Shown one piece after another: positions 50,047 to 57,618 of a DNA stretch of 64,000 nucleotides. Under the pieces are notes generated by a model. That model had not been told where the DNA came from, ran no database searches, and was given only the letters and a program-made list of their open reading frames with translations. This DNA comes from Paenibacillus sp. MMS20-IR301 (GTDB taxonomy: Bacteria; Bacillota; Bacilli; Paenibacillales; Paenibacillaceae), in assembly GCF_032302195.1 (NCBI RefSeq), contig NZ_CP135275.1:7275001-7339000 (forward strand). Direction: 5' to 3'. The position numbers and the translations under genes are program-made. The number at the start of each line of letters is the position of its first letter. The first letter of the stretch is position 1.

Positions 50047-51357
50047 ATGCGATTAAATAAGATCAGGTTTAACAAGATGCTTACCTATTTCGTGGGGCTT
50101 TCTTTATTTCTTCTGTGCAGCCTGACCGGGATGAAGGTGCTGATTACTCACTATTCGGTCGGGAAAGCAGCGCAAATAGCGCTGGCCGAGCAGTATATTG
50201 GGATCGCTGAGAATATCGCCGGGCAGCTTGATAAAGAAGCTTATGAACAGTTTTTGCTGACGAAGCAGGATAATGCGCACAGACAAGAAATAAAAACATA
50301 TTTGGAGCAATACCGTGCTCCCATGGACGCGCTTTTTGTATATATATTGCTTCTGGACGAAACGGATATCTCTAAAGTAATGGTATCTGCCCTGCCTCCA
50401 CACGTAAATGATGTTCCCATCGGCTCGCCTTGTACAGTCCCTCCTGCTAAAGTGATTCAAGCGAAAAATGGGCTTAGCTACTATACAGATATTGTAAAGG
50501 GAGAACATGACGGCTCTTATTTATCGGTCGGGGTGCCTTTTTATAGTAAAGACGGGACTATGCTTGGCGTACTGGGGATTGATATTGATGCTAAGGATTT
50601 AGCGGATGTGAGCCGGCAGGTAGTGAGCAGCGATGCCTTTATATATGGTATTGATGTAATCTTTGCGGTTGCCTTATTGGCTGTAGTGTTCATCCTGAAC
50701 CGGTTGTACAAATCACGGTTGAAGCGGAATTTGAAGGAAACGGAAGAGGTCTACCTGTCTGAGCTTGAAAAAGTGATGGATACGATAAAATCAAGCAGGC
50801 ATGATATCATGAATCATCTTCACGTGATAAGCGGGTTGATCGATATGGAAATGTATAGCGATGTTGCTGAGTATTTGAAGCAGTTGAAGATTGAATCCCA
50901 GCCGTTAGACTTGTCGCTGCGGGTTAAGAGTCCGATTCTGCTGGTATTGTTCCATAGTAAGTGGGAGCTTGCCTATTCGCTTAATATTCAGATGAGCTTT
51001 GAGACGGACTGGCAGGAGTATGACCGTATAGAATCATTTGACCTGGTTAAGATCTACGCAAATCTGCTCGATAATGCATTGGAAGCGACAGCGGTATATT
51101 CCGGGCAGCAGCCCAAAAATATTCACGTAATCTGTAAGTCCCTCGGGAAAAAATATGTGTTTGCTGTTGAAAATACAGCCCTGCTATCACCCGAAGCACA
51201 AAAGAGGCTTTTCCAAAGGGGATATACAACGAAAAAAAGCGGGAAATCCGTCCGCGGGAATGGCCTGACGATTGTAAAGAATACGGTGGAGAAGTACCAG
51301 GGCGATATTTATTATCACTATGAGCAAGAAAAAGTGTTTATCCAAATTATGTTATAG
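50047..51357 (+). CDS. Sensor histidine kinase of the Spo0B/CitA/AgrC-like GHKL type
   Basis: The protein has 436 residues. Membrane helix at about 13-33, an extracellular sensor of about 165 residues, second helix at about 201-222, then the dimerisation segment SSRHDIMNHLHVISGLIDM with the phospho-acceptor His252, and an ATPase with N-box NLLDNALEA (Asn339) and a short G-rich GNGLTIVKNTV. The HD-x-x-NHL box is the one found in CitA/DcuS and peptide-sensing kinases. The partner response regulator lies 14 bases downstream. No signal-peptide gene was seen nearby. AT-richer than most of the window. Confidence 0.9.
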   Translation: MRLNKIRFNKMLTYFVGLSLFLLCSLTGMKVLITHYSVGKAAQIALAEQYIGIAENIAGQLDKEAYEQFLLTKQDNAHRQEIKTYLEQYRAPMDALFVYILLLDETDISKVMVSALPPHVNDVPIGSPCTVPPAKVIQAKNGLSYYTDIVKGEHDGSYLSVGVPFYSKDGTMLGVLGIDIDAKDLADVSRQVVSSDAFIYGIDVIFAVALLAVVFILNRLYKSRLKRNLKETEEVYLSELEKVMDTIKSSRHDIMNHLHVISGLIDMEMYSDVAEYLKQLKIESQPLDLSLRVKSPILLVLFHSKWELAYSLNIQMSFETDWQEYDRIESFDLVKIYANLLDNALEATAVYSGQQPKNIHVICKSLGKKYVFAVENTALLSPEAQKRLFQRGYTTKKSGKSVRGNGLTIVKNTVEKYQGDIYYHYEQEKVFIQIML

Positions 51358-51371
51358 ACAAAGGTGATGTA

Positions 51372-52112
51372 ATGATCCAGGTTCCATTGAATTTGCTCAT
51401 AGTGGAGGACAATCCTGCACAACTCAGTCTGCTGAAGGCTCATCTCGCAGCAGTGCCGCATGTGAAGATTACCGATTGCGTTACATCGGCGAAGGAGTAC
51501 ATCAACGCGCTCACTGTTAACAATGAGATTAATGCGGTTATGCTTGATGAAGAGCTGAGCGGGAATATGAATGGATTAGAGGCGTGCGGCCTGCTGCAGA
51601 TCCGCGGTATAAAGGTCCCCACCTTATTAATGACCGGGCATGTCCCGTCTGCCAGTCATGCAGCTGATTTAGGCATTATTGATACGCTGGAGAAGCCCTT
51701 TACGGCCAGCAGATTAAAGACAGCCTTGGAGAAGCTGCGCCACCACCTGCACTATCAGCATTATTTAGCCAGCGGCGGTGTATTTGTACCGGTCATCTCC
51801 GAACATATTGTTCAATTGCTGCCGGATGATATTTATTTCATCGAATCCATTAACCGGACAATATTTGTACATACGCAAAAAGGAATTTATGAAACAAAGG
51901 TTCCATTAAAGCTCTATGAAGAATATTTATCTTCGTTTGAGTTTGTATTGACCCACCGGTCCTGTTTGGTGAACCTGCAGAAAATAAAGAGAATCGATCT
52001 GGATACCATCCATTTCCGGGATTATTCACGTACGGCAATTATTTTGGAGGATAAGGCCGGGGATATCATGCGGTTGTGGCAGGCTACCTGTTCCAAAGCG
52101 GAATTCTTTTGA
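51372..52112 (+). CDS. LytTR-family response regulator
   Basis: The protein has 246 residues. Receiver domain: LLIVEDNPAQLSLL acidic pair, Asp59 in VMLDEELSG as phosphorylation site, TLLMTGH, and Lys in LEKPFTASRL. The C-terminal LytTR DNA-binding domain (about 150-240) has DDIYFIESINRTIFVHT and the conserved HRSCLVNLQKIKRI. It works with the kinase just upstream. The 3' end overlaps the convergent PIN-protein gene by 29 bases. Confidence 0.92.
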   Translation: MIQVPLNLLIVEDNPAQLSLLKAHLAAVPHVKITDCVTSAKEYINALTVNNEINAVMLDEELSGNMNGLEACGLLQIRGIKVPTLLMTGHVPSASHAADLGIIDTLEKPFTASRLKTALEKLRHHLHYQHYLASGGVFVPVISEHIVQLLPDDIYFIESINRTIFVHTQKGIYETKVPLKLYEEYLSSFEFVLTHRSCLVNLQKIKRIDLDTIHFRDYSRTAIILEDKAGDIMRLWQATCSKAEFF

Positions 52113-52788
52113 CAGAGGAAGTCTCAGTAACTTCAAGGACCGTAAGGCCTGTATTACCGGCAATAAGCCTGACACCACGGTCATTGGATACGAGGCAGGT
52201 GCTGCAGGTTTCTTTATCATATTTCAAGTAAGCAGCGACAATCCGGTTATCCGTAGTATCATTAAGTCTAAACTCCTTAATCGTGTCCAGCTCAGGAGGG
52301 GGCAGGATTGTAATCCGTTGGCCGTTCCTCTGCGCTGCTTCCACAGCTCTCGATGCATGCCGGGCACTCAAAGACACGGTTTTGTCCAGGCTGTATTTCT
52401 GCCCGTTCACTTCATTCTGAACCTCATGGCTGATCAGGATAGATTCATTCTTTAGCGCCTCAAAGAGTTCGTCCGGAAACTGCATTAACATACTTGTATC
52501 TATTCCAAAAGCAATGCCTTGGCTGAGTTGTGCTGAAAGGGCTTGCTTAACCTGTGTAAACGACTTGCTGCGCTGCAATTCCCGGATACGGGCAGAGAAC
52601 AGCGAAAGAGAATAGAGCAAGAGTGAAAATGCCGCTAGTGAAATGAAGATCCTTATGTATGCTGCAGTCTTCGCGCTGCTCAGGTTATGCATGTCCTGAA
52701 ATCTATCATTGCCCGCAAAGACGGAATAACAGATCATAAGTAGCCCTATGACGGATAATGTAAGGCTAAATGTAAGCTGTTTTTTCAT
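52084..52788 (-). CDS. Membrane-anchored PIN-domain protein
   Basis: The protein has 234 residues. Two N-terminal membrane helices (about 5-25 and 44-64) are followed by a cytoplasmic PIN-like domain with the acidic set of a metal nuclease: Asp97 in FGIDTSML, Glu122 or Glu126 in SHEVQNEV, Asp180 in TDNRIVAAYL, Asp203 in VSNDRGVRLIA. PIN domains are single-strand RNases; two-helix membrane versions are uncommon. No antitoxin partner is adjacent. It is convergent with, and overlaps, the LytTR regulator gene, so antisense effects are possible. Confidence 0.72.
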   Translation of the reverse strand: MKKQLTFSLTLSVIGLLMICYSVFAGNDRFQDMHNLSSAKTAAYIRIFISLAAFSLLLYSLSLFSARIRELQRSKSFTQVKQALSAQLSQGIAFGIDTSMLMQFPDELFEALKNESILISHEVQNEVNGQKYSLDKTVSLSARHASRAVEAAQRNGQRITILPPPELDTIKEFRLNDTTDNRIVAAYLKYDKETCSTCLVSNDRGVRLIAGNTGLTVLEVTETSSVKRIPLWNR

Positions 52789-52970
52789 TGCTAATACTCT
52801 CCCCTGTTAAGTACTACTGTTTATTGTAAGTGAAGAAGGAGAGGATATCAGGAAATTCGGTTAAGACAAAGATCATTCGGTTATGACAGAACTAAAAGTG
52901 AATGAAATCACAATCTATTTTTGCCGGAGTGGTAAAGTTAAGCTATCAAGATAAGCCAGGAGGATCTGTT

Positions 52971-53732
52971 ATGACCAGGTATGAACAGCAAAGAGCGTTT
53001 CTGAAATCCAATTTCCATGAATTCAAACATATCAAAACAGATAAGATCAAGGGCCTTCCCCAGCCGCCGGTGGTTAAGCCCTTTGATCCGGAGTCAAGGC
53101 TGATTGATCTGCCGAAGGTCAGCAGGGAGGTTGTGGGTCATGCGGATATTTATGATTGTATTGACCAGAGAAGAAGTACGAGGTTCTATTCTGCAGAAGC
53201 ATTAAGCCTGGACGAGCTGTCGTATTTATTGTGGGCGACCCAAGGGATTACCGGAATGAGCAAGAACGGGCTTACCCTGCGGACGGTACCTTGCAGCGGA
53301 GCGACTCACACCTTCGAGACTTACCTGCTGATTATGCGGGTAGAAGGCGTAGATCAAGGCATCTACAGATACCTCCCGGCAGAGCATAAGCTTTTATTCA
53401 TGTTTGAACTGGATCAGCTCGAACAGAAGGTGGATGCGATTACGCTGGATCAGCCCTTCGTCCCTAACTTTGCCAAGAAGGCTTCGGTGATGTTTGCCTG
53501 GAGTACCACGCCGTACCGTTCCGAATGGAAATATGATATTTCAGCCCATAAGAAGATCCTTATCGATGCCGGGCATGTCTGCCAGAACCTCTACTTAGCC
53601 AGTGAATCCATCGGTGCCGGCGCCTGTGCTGTCGGGATCTATGATCAAAAGCTGATCGATGAGATTCTGGAGCTGGACGGCGAGGAGGAATTTGTGATTT
53701 ATATGGGTGCGGTGGGGAAGAAGCGGGAATAG
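52971..53732 (+). CDS. SagB/ThcOx-type nitroreductase-family protein
   Basis: The protein has 253 residues; AGGAGG puts the start at 52971. The FMN-binding nitroreductase fold is seen in CIDQRRSTRFYSAEALSLDELSYLLWATQGI, VPCSGATHTFETYLLI, GIYRYLPAEHKL, and HVCQNLYLASESIGAGACAVGIYD. This wording is typical of SagB-type dehydrogenases. In thiopeptide and TOMM clusters they oxidise azolines, but here no cyclodehydratase or leader peptide gene is present, so it is a stand-alone member of unknown substrate. Confidence 0.87.
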   Translation: MTRYEQQRAFLKSNFHEFKHIKTDKIKGLPQPPVVKPFDPESRLIDLPKVSREVVGHADIYDCIDQRRSTRFYSAEALSLDELSYLLWATQGITGMSKNGLTLRTVPCSGATHTFETYLLIMRVEGVDQGIYRYLPAEHKLLFMFELDQLEQKVDAITLDQPFVPNFAKKASVMFAWSTTPYRSEWKYDISAHKKILIDAGHVCQNLYLASESIGAGACAVGIYDQKLIDEILELDGEEEFVIYMGAVGKKRE

Positions 53733-53831
53733 CAGAGTAGCAGTAATTCAATGTAATGTATTTGAGCCTTCTTTTACTCTTGGCGGTATTTAAATGATTA
53801 TTTAAGAAATGGATAAAGGAGCTGACCAGCT

Positions 53832-54239
53832 ATGCCAAATATTAATAATCTTGATCTGATAACTGCGAAAGTAACTGACTTCACAATTAGTGATTTGAAA
53901 TTCGTTACGGATTTTAGATATTGGGTTGAAATAGATACGGTACAGCTCTTCGATGAATACAACATTCCCATGCTGCTGATTAATTTTGTTTTGATTCCTA
54001 AAAGGGGAGCAACAACCTTTAAGATCACCATTCAATTTAGTAAAGTCGCCAGCCTGCAACTGGCTTCTGGAGGAGCGGTAATTCAATTGAGCTTGTTTGA
54101 AATTCTAGATATATCGGATAGTGGCTGGGATTCCGTCAAGTATTGCGTCAGAGATATGGAAAGTGAAGAAAACTTTAAATTTTACTGTGATAACATTGAA
54201 GTTATTGCTGTTGAGGAAATGGATTGGGTTGTTGGCTAG
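53832..54239 (+). CDS. Uncharacterised small protein
   Basis: The protein has 135 residues; AAAGGAG lies 11 bases before the ATG. It is AT-rich relative to its neighbours. Predicted mostly beta: TAKVTDFTISDLKFVTDFRYWVEI, MLLINFVLIPKRGATTFKITIQF, then a segment with ISDSGWDSVKYCVRDMESEENFKFYC. There is no signal peptide or membrane helix. The look is that of small cytoplasmic proteins sometimes found as immunity proteins, but no family is recognised and no toxin is nearby. Confidence 0.65.
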   Translation: MPNINNLDLITAKVTDFTISDLKFVTDFRYWVEIDTVQLFDEYNIPMLLINFVLIPKRGATTFKITIQFSKVASLQLASGGAVIQLSLFEILDISDSGWDSVKYCVRDMESEENFKFYCDNIEVIAVEEMDWVVG

Positions 54240-54256
54240 CTGTGAAATTTGCATCA

Positions 54257-54285
54257 TTGACATTAGTTTGATATCAAACTATAAT
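54257..54285 (+). promoter_or_regulatory. Consensus sigma-A promoter with embedded MarR operator
   Basis: TTGACA (54257-54262), 17 bases, TATAAT (54280-54285): both hexamers match the consensus fully. The spacer holds the perfect palindrome AGTTTGATATCAAACT (54265-54280). The start site is expected at about 54292, the ATG of the MarR gene itself. Confidence 0.85.
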
Positions 54286-54291
54286 CCAATC

Positions 54292-54714
54292 ATGGAAACT
54301 AGAGATGTAATATCACTGATCTCGAAGATCAGGGAGAAGGTTAACCGGTTCATTGTCCAGGAGATGGAGAAGCAGGGGGTAGAAGGGATCGGCACCTCGC
54401 ACGGGGATATTATCTATGCGCTGCTGCAGAAGCCGAAGATGACTATGGCGGATATTGCCCGCCGGATTCATAAGGATAAATCGACAGTTACACCGCTGGT
54501 CAACAAGCTGGCCGGGCTGGGCATAGTGACGAAGGAAAGGGATAAGGAGGACACAAGGTTTGTGTATGTGACTCTGACTGCTAAGGGGCGTGAGCTGGAA
54601 GGTGTTTTTGAAGTGGTCTCGGCTGAAATGCTGGGGCAGTTTTACCGCAATGTCTCCGAAGAGGAGCAGGAAATACTGCTGCAGATTTTGCTGAAAATCA
54701 ATAACAACTTCTAA
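54292..54714 (+). CDS. MarR family transcriptional regulator
   Basis: The protein has 140 residues. The winged helix is clear: DIIYALLQKPKMTMADIARRIHKDKSTVTPLVNKLAGLGIVTKERDKEDTRFVYVTLTAKG, with the D-x-R wing. No ribosome site precedes the ATG, and the perfect promoter upstream predicts transcription from the ATG itself, so the mRNA is probably leaderless. Its likely operator lies between the -35 and -10 and is repeated before the hydrolase gene downstream, pointing to autoregulation and control of that gene. Longer in-frame starts upstream overlap the preceding gene and are rejected. Confidence 0.9.
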   Translation: METRDVISLISKIREKVNRFIVQEMEKQGVEGIGTSHGDIIYALLQKPKMTMADIARRIHKDKSTVTPLVNKLAGLGIVTKERDKEDTRFVYVTLTAKGRELEGVFEVVSAEMLGQFYRNVSEEEQEILLQILLKINNNF

Positions 54715-54729
54715 AAAAATATGCCATAT

Positions 54730-54744
54730 AGTTTGATATCAAAC
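54730..54744 (+). promoter_or_regulatory. Second MarR operator copy
   Basis: AGTTTGATATCAAAC is identical over 15 bases to the operator in the marR promoter and lies 24 bases before the hydrolase start codon. Confidence 0.75.
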
Positions 54745-54768
54745 CATTATTGAAAAGGAGCGGTTGAG

Positions 54769-55596
54769 ATGAGAGATTACACGAAAGAGCTTCCGCAGCA
54801 TACAGAGAAGTATGTCGGTGAGCACGATTTGTTCCTGGAGATATATGCAGGAGCGAATATCCGGGACGATGCCGGCAACAGGCCACCGTTGCTATTCGTG
54901 CATGGTGCCTATACCGGAAGCTGGATGTGGAGCAAATACATTCCCCATTATGTCAATGCCGGGTGGACCTGTTATGTCATGAATCTGCGGAGCCATTACA
55001 GAAGCAGGGTGCTGGATATGAGTGTGATTACTTTTGAGGACTATCTGCACGATATCAGGGAGATTATTGCCGAATGCGGCACTCCACCCGTGCTGATCGG
55101 GTTCAGTATGGGCGGGATCTTAGGCCAAAAGCTGGCGGAAACGGCAGAGCTGGCCGGACTGGTGCTGATTGATTCAAGTCTCAGTAAGGAGGTCCATGAG
55201 CTTATGCCTTATCAGGATATCATCCCGGCAGTACCCGGCCTCATTGTACCTGCTCCGGCTCGTAAAGAGCTTGCGAGCATCGATGAATCGGCAGAGGACA
55301 TAGCTTTTCAAAGGAAATACTTAAGTATGGAGTCCGCCAAAGCGTTTAGCGCATTCTCCTTCCACTTTGGTGCAGCAGGAATTTCTGTAGACAGCCGCCG
55401 CATTGCATGCCCCGGCCTGGTTATTCACGCAGTAAACAGCGAAGAGGATGACCGCCGGGGCAGAGTGAATGCCGGCTATTTCGCTGCAGAATATAAAGGT
55501 CTGTGGAACACCACTCATACCGGCCTGCTTGTAGGACAGCGGTATCTGGAACCGGCTGAGACGGTTTTGAACTGGCTGGCTGCGAAATTACTTTAG
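54769..55596 (+). CDS. Alpha/beta hydrolase
   Basis: The protein has 275 residues; AAAAGGAGCGG precedes the ATG. Oxyanion-side PPLLFVHGAYTGSWMWSKY, nucleophile elbow IGFSMGGILG with Ser113, and a late His in NTTHTGLLVG complete the fold, with an Asp or Glu before it (NSEEDD). The substrate is unknown. The operator copy directly upstream and the MarR gene before it suggest induction by a small, perhaps aromatic or ester, compound. Confidence 0.88.
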   Translation: MRDYTKELPQHTEKYVGEHDLFLEIYAGANIRDDAGNRPPLLFVHGAYTGSWMWSKYIPHYVNAGWTCYVMNLRSHYRSRVLDMSVITFEDYLHDIREIIAECGTPPVLIGFSMGGILGQKLAETAELAGLVLIDSSLSKEVHELMPYQDIIPAVPGLIVPAPARKELASIDESAEDIAFQRKYLSMESAKAFSAFSFHFGAAGISVDSRRIACPGLVIHAVNSEEDDRRGRVNAGYFAAEYKGLWNTTHTGLLVGQRYLEPAETVLNWLAAKLL

Positions 55597-55640
55597 AGGG
55601 GCCGGAGGGGGATGCGGTGTAACGCAACAGGAAAATTCTG

Positions 55641-55669
55641 TTGACTAATAACCCCCCTAGGGGGATACT
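55641..55669 (+). promoter_or_regulatory. Promoter with CsoR-type G/C palindrome
   Basis: TTGACT (55641-55646), 17 bases, GATACT (55664-55669). The spacer contains CCCCCTAGGGGG (55653-55664), a perfect 12-base dyad of the kind bound by CsoR/FrmR/CstR-family repressors. No such regulator gene is in the window. Confidence 0.55.
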
Positions 55670-55723
55670 TGGAGCAGTTGTTACAGACAACTTTATACTC
55701 TAAGGAACAGGCGGGATACTGAA

Positions 55724-56605
55724 TTGAAGACCAAATCCAAAACTGCGGTAACGTGGGCGATTCTTGCGGCTGCTCTGTATGCAATCAGCACGCCGGTGTC
55801 CAAAGAGCTTTTGCATGAAATTCCGGGAGTGATGATGGCTGCGCTGCTGTATCTGGGGGCGGGAATCGGAATGTCGGTGCTCGGATGGTTTCGTTCCAGA
55901 CAGGGGACCGTGAAGCAGGAAAGGCGGCTGACCAGAGAGGAGCTGCCTTTTACAGTGGGGATGGTTGTGCTCGACATTGCCGCGCCGATTTTCCTCATGA
56001 TTGGATTGACAGTGACTACGCCGGCCACAGTCTCACTCTTGAATAATTTTGAGATTGTGGCCACCTCGCTGATTGCCCTGCTGTTATTCAAGGAATCGGT
56101 TCATTCCAGGTTGTGGATCGCCATCGGCCTCATTACGGTTGCCAGTGTAATTCTTTCAGTTGAAGACATCGGCAGTATCACCTTGTCCTGGGGCTCGGTC
56201 CTGGTGCTGCTTGCTGCCGTCTGCTGGGGCCTTGAGAATAATCTGACCTCTAAGCTCTCCGCTAAAGATCCGTTGCAGGTTGTAGTCATCAAAGGTTTCG
56301 GCTCCGGGCTGGGGTCACTATTCATCGCCATCATGCTTGGTGAGACTACAACACATATCGGTTACATCGCCATCGCTCTATTGCTGGGATTTGTAGCGTA
56401 CGGGCTGAGTATCTATTTCTACGTATATGCGCAGCGGTATCTGGGGGCGGCGAAGACGAGTGCCTACTATGCCATCTCTCCTTTTATAGGCGTACTGCTG
56501 TCGCTGATTATGTTTACAGAAATACCGGCATTCTCCTTTATTGTTGCGCTGATTATTATGATTGCCGGCACCTATTTCGCCTCCACGGACCGCAGGAGTA
56601 CTTAA
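55724..56605 (+). CDS. EamA/DMT superfamily transporter
   Basis: The protein has 293 residues with a TTG start. Ten membrane helices form two EamA repeats, the first from VTWAILAAALYAISTPVSKELL, the second from LSWGSVLVLLAAVCWGLENNLTSKL. Such proteins export or import small metabolites. The promoter has a C5-TA-G5 dyad in its spacer, so expression may respond to copper, formaldehyde or persulfide through a CsoR-type repressor encoded elsewhere. Confidence 0.9.
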   Translation: MKTKSKTAVTWAILAAALYAISTPVSKELLHEIPGVMMAALLYLGAGIGMSVLGWFRSRQGTVKQERRLTREELPFTVGMVVLDIAAPIFLMIGLTVTTPATVSLLNNFEIVATSLIALLLFKESVHSRLWIAIGLITVASVILSVEDIGSITLSWGSVLVLLAAVCWGLENNLTSKLSAKDPLQVVVIKGFGSGLGSLFIAIMLGETTTHIGYIAIALLLGFVAYGLSIYFYVYAQRYLGAAKTSAYYAISPFIGVLLSLIMFTEIPAFSFIVALIIMIAGTYFASTDRRST

Positions 56606-56713
56606 GAAGAGGATGGCAAACTGGAACTGGCCGGTGTCTAAAGAGGCTTATGCGGGATGGACGGCGGGACTTTTATCTGTACACTGCGGCTAAGACGCGG
56701 GATACGATGTAAT

Positions 56714-56775
56714 AGTAGGGACTAGTAGGGACTAGTAGGGACTAGTAGGGACTAGTAGGGACAGTAGGGACAGTA
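56714..56775. repeat. Tandem repeat AGTAGGGACT
   Basis: AGTAGGGACT occurs four times (56714-56753), then AGTAGGGAC twice (56754-56771) and a partial copy. Confidence 0.95.
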
Positions 56776-56840
56776 CTTAGTACGGACCTGTATGGGCCTA
56801 TACGGACCTATAATCACTTGTAATGACTTGTAATGACCCG

Positions 56841-57030
56841 TAACGGACATGAGCGCTCTTATTTCGCTGCATATCGTTCTTTTGCCCGGCTTACGGACAT
56901 GAGCGCCGTTATTTGCTGCAGATGAACTGAATTGGGGCGATTTGCGTGATGATAAGGTCTGTGGTGTCCGTTAGCCTGCCAGAATAGACGAATTGGATAG
57001 AATAAGAGCTGTGGTGTCCGCAAGGCTGCG
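56841..57030. repeat. Dispersed intergenic repeat, several copies
   Basis: TAACGGACATGAGCGC (56841-56856) and GGCTTACGGACATGAGCG (56888-56905) are followed by TTATTT and a GC-containing end. Inverted relatives carry GGTGTCCG near 56965 and 57015. GGCTTACGGACATGA is also found at 41663-41677. Confidence 0.7.
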
Positions 57031-57079
57031 CTTAGACAAGCAAATTGGAACAATAAGAACCGGCACTTCATCCCGGGTA

Positions 57080-57124
57080 AAATAAAAGGCCGCTTGACCG
57101 GATTGCTCCGGTACTGGCGGCCTT
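57080..57124 (-). terminator. Terminator of the small minus-strand gene
   Basis: On the minus strand AAGGCCGC and GCGGCCTT arms enclose an ACCGGAGCAATCCGGT inner hairpin, followed by TTATTTTA. Confidence 0.8.
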
Positions 57125-57168
57125 ATGGCAATATAGTAATCAGCAGTCTGTATATGCATCCACCTGAA

Positions 57169-57354
57169 TTAGTGGAATTTGACAGTCTTGATGCGGGATT
57201 CCTGCTCGTAAGTAAGGGGACTTGGAGTTGGCGGCGTGTGCAGATGGCGGTGAGCGTTGTACTCCATCTTCTGGTAGTCTTCTTCTCCCGAAGTCATCCC
57301 TGGCTGCCACATTCCGGTTACCCAATTCTTCAGTTCCTTAATTCCTGCCAGCAT
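57169..57354 (-). CDS. Small conserved-looking protein
   Basis: The protein has 61 residues. AAGGAGG lies exactly nine bases before the ATG at 57354; the ATG at 57363 is too close to it. The sequence begins AGIKELKNWVTGMWQPGMTS and ends in a charged, Pro/His-rich half. There is no signal peptide; the N-terminus is an amphipathic helix with two Trp. A matching minus-strand terminator follows 45 bases later, so this is a real monocistronic unit. The function is unknown. Confidence 0.7.
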   Translation of the reverse strand: MLAGIKELKNWVTGMWQPGMTSGEEDYQKMEYNAHRHLHTPPTPSPLTYEQESRIKTVKFH

Positions 57355-57563
57355 TGCATTCATCCTCCTTGGCGATGAAATCCGATGAAAGATTTTGGTT
57401 GTGAACTCTTTTTGTTTACGCTTTCATTATAACATAGAAAACCGGAAAATCAATTGTGTGTCCGTCTGAAAAAGACAAAAAAACAGAATTAATCGTGTTA
57501 ATTAGCGTGAATGTGCACCGTATAAAGAAATATGTCCTCGTGGAGAGGACGTTTAAAGAAAAC

Positions 57564-57597
57564 AAAAAAGCGGCTGCCGGATAAAAGGCAGCCGCTT
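57564..57597 (-). terminator. Terminator of the coiled-coil gene
   Basis: On the minus strand AAGCGGCTGCC, eight bases, GGCAGCCGCTT, then TTTTT. Confidence 0.88.
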
Positions 57598-57618
57598 GCG
57601 TTAGAATGAATTGAACCG

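Larger units (their letters stand above)
56606..57168. other. Intergenic region with tandem and dispersed repeats
   Basis: No gene is seen in these 560 bases. Contents: a 10-bp tandem repeat (56714-56775), copies of an intergenic repeat (56841-56920, inverted relatives near 56965 and 57015), and the terminator of the small minus-strand gene at 57169 (57080-57124). Confidence 0.6.

Noticed and set aside
52084..52788. Toxin-antitoxin locus based on the PIN protein
   Set aside because: Two membrane helices and no small antitoxin gene upstream or downstream; the neighbour is a convergent response regulator.
52971..54239. TOMM/bacteriocin cluster with an immunity gene
   Set aside because: Only a SagB-like enzyme and an unknown small protein are present; no precursor peptide, YcaO protein or exporter could be found.
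54121..54291. Longer start for the MarR protein
   Set aside because: It would overlap the previous gene and place the consensus promoter and operator inside the coding sequence.
56714..56775. CRISPR or replication-origin iterons
   Set aside because: Ten-base units without spacers and no replication gene nearby; a simple tandem repeat explains it.
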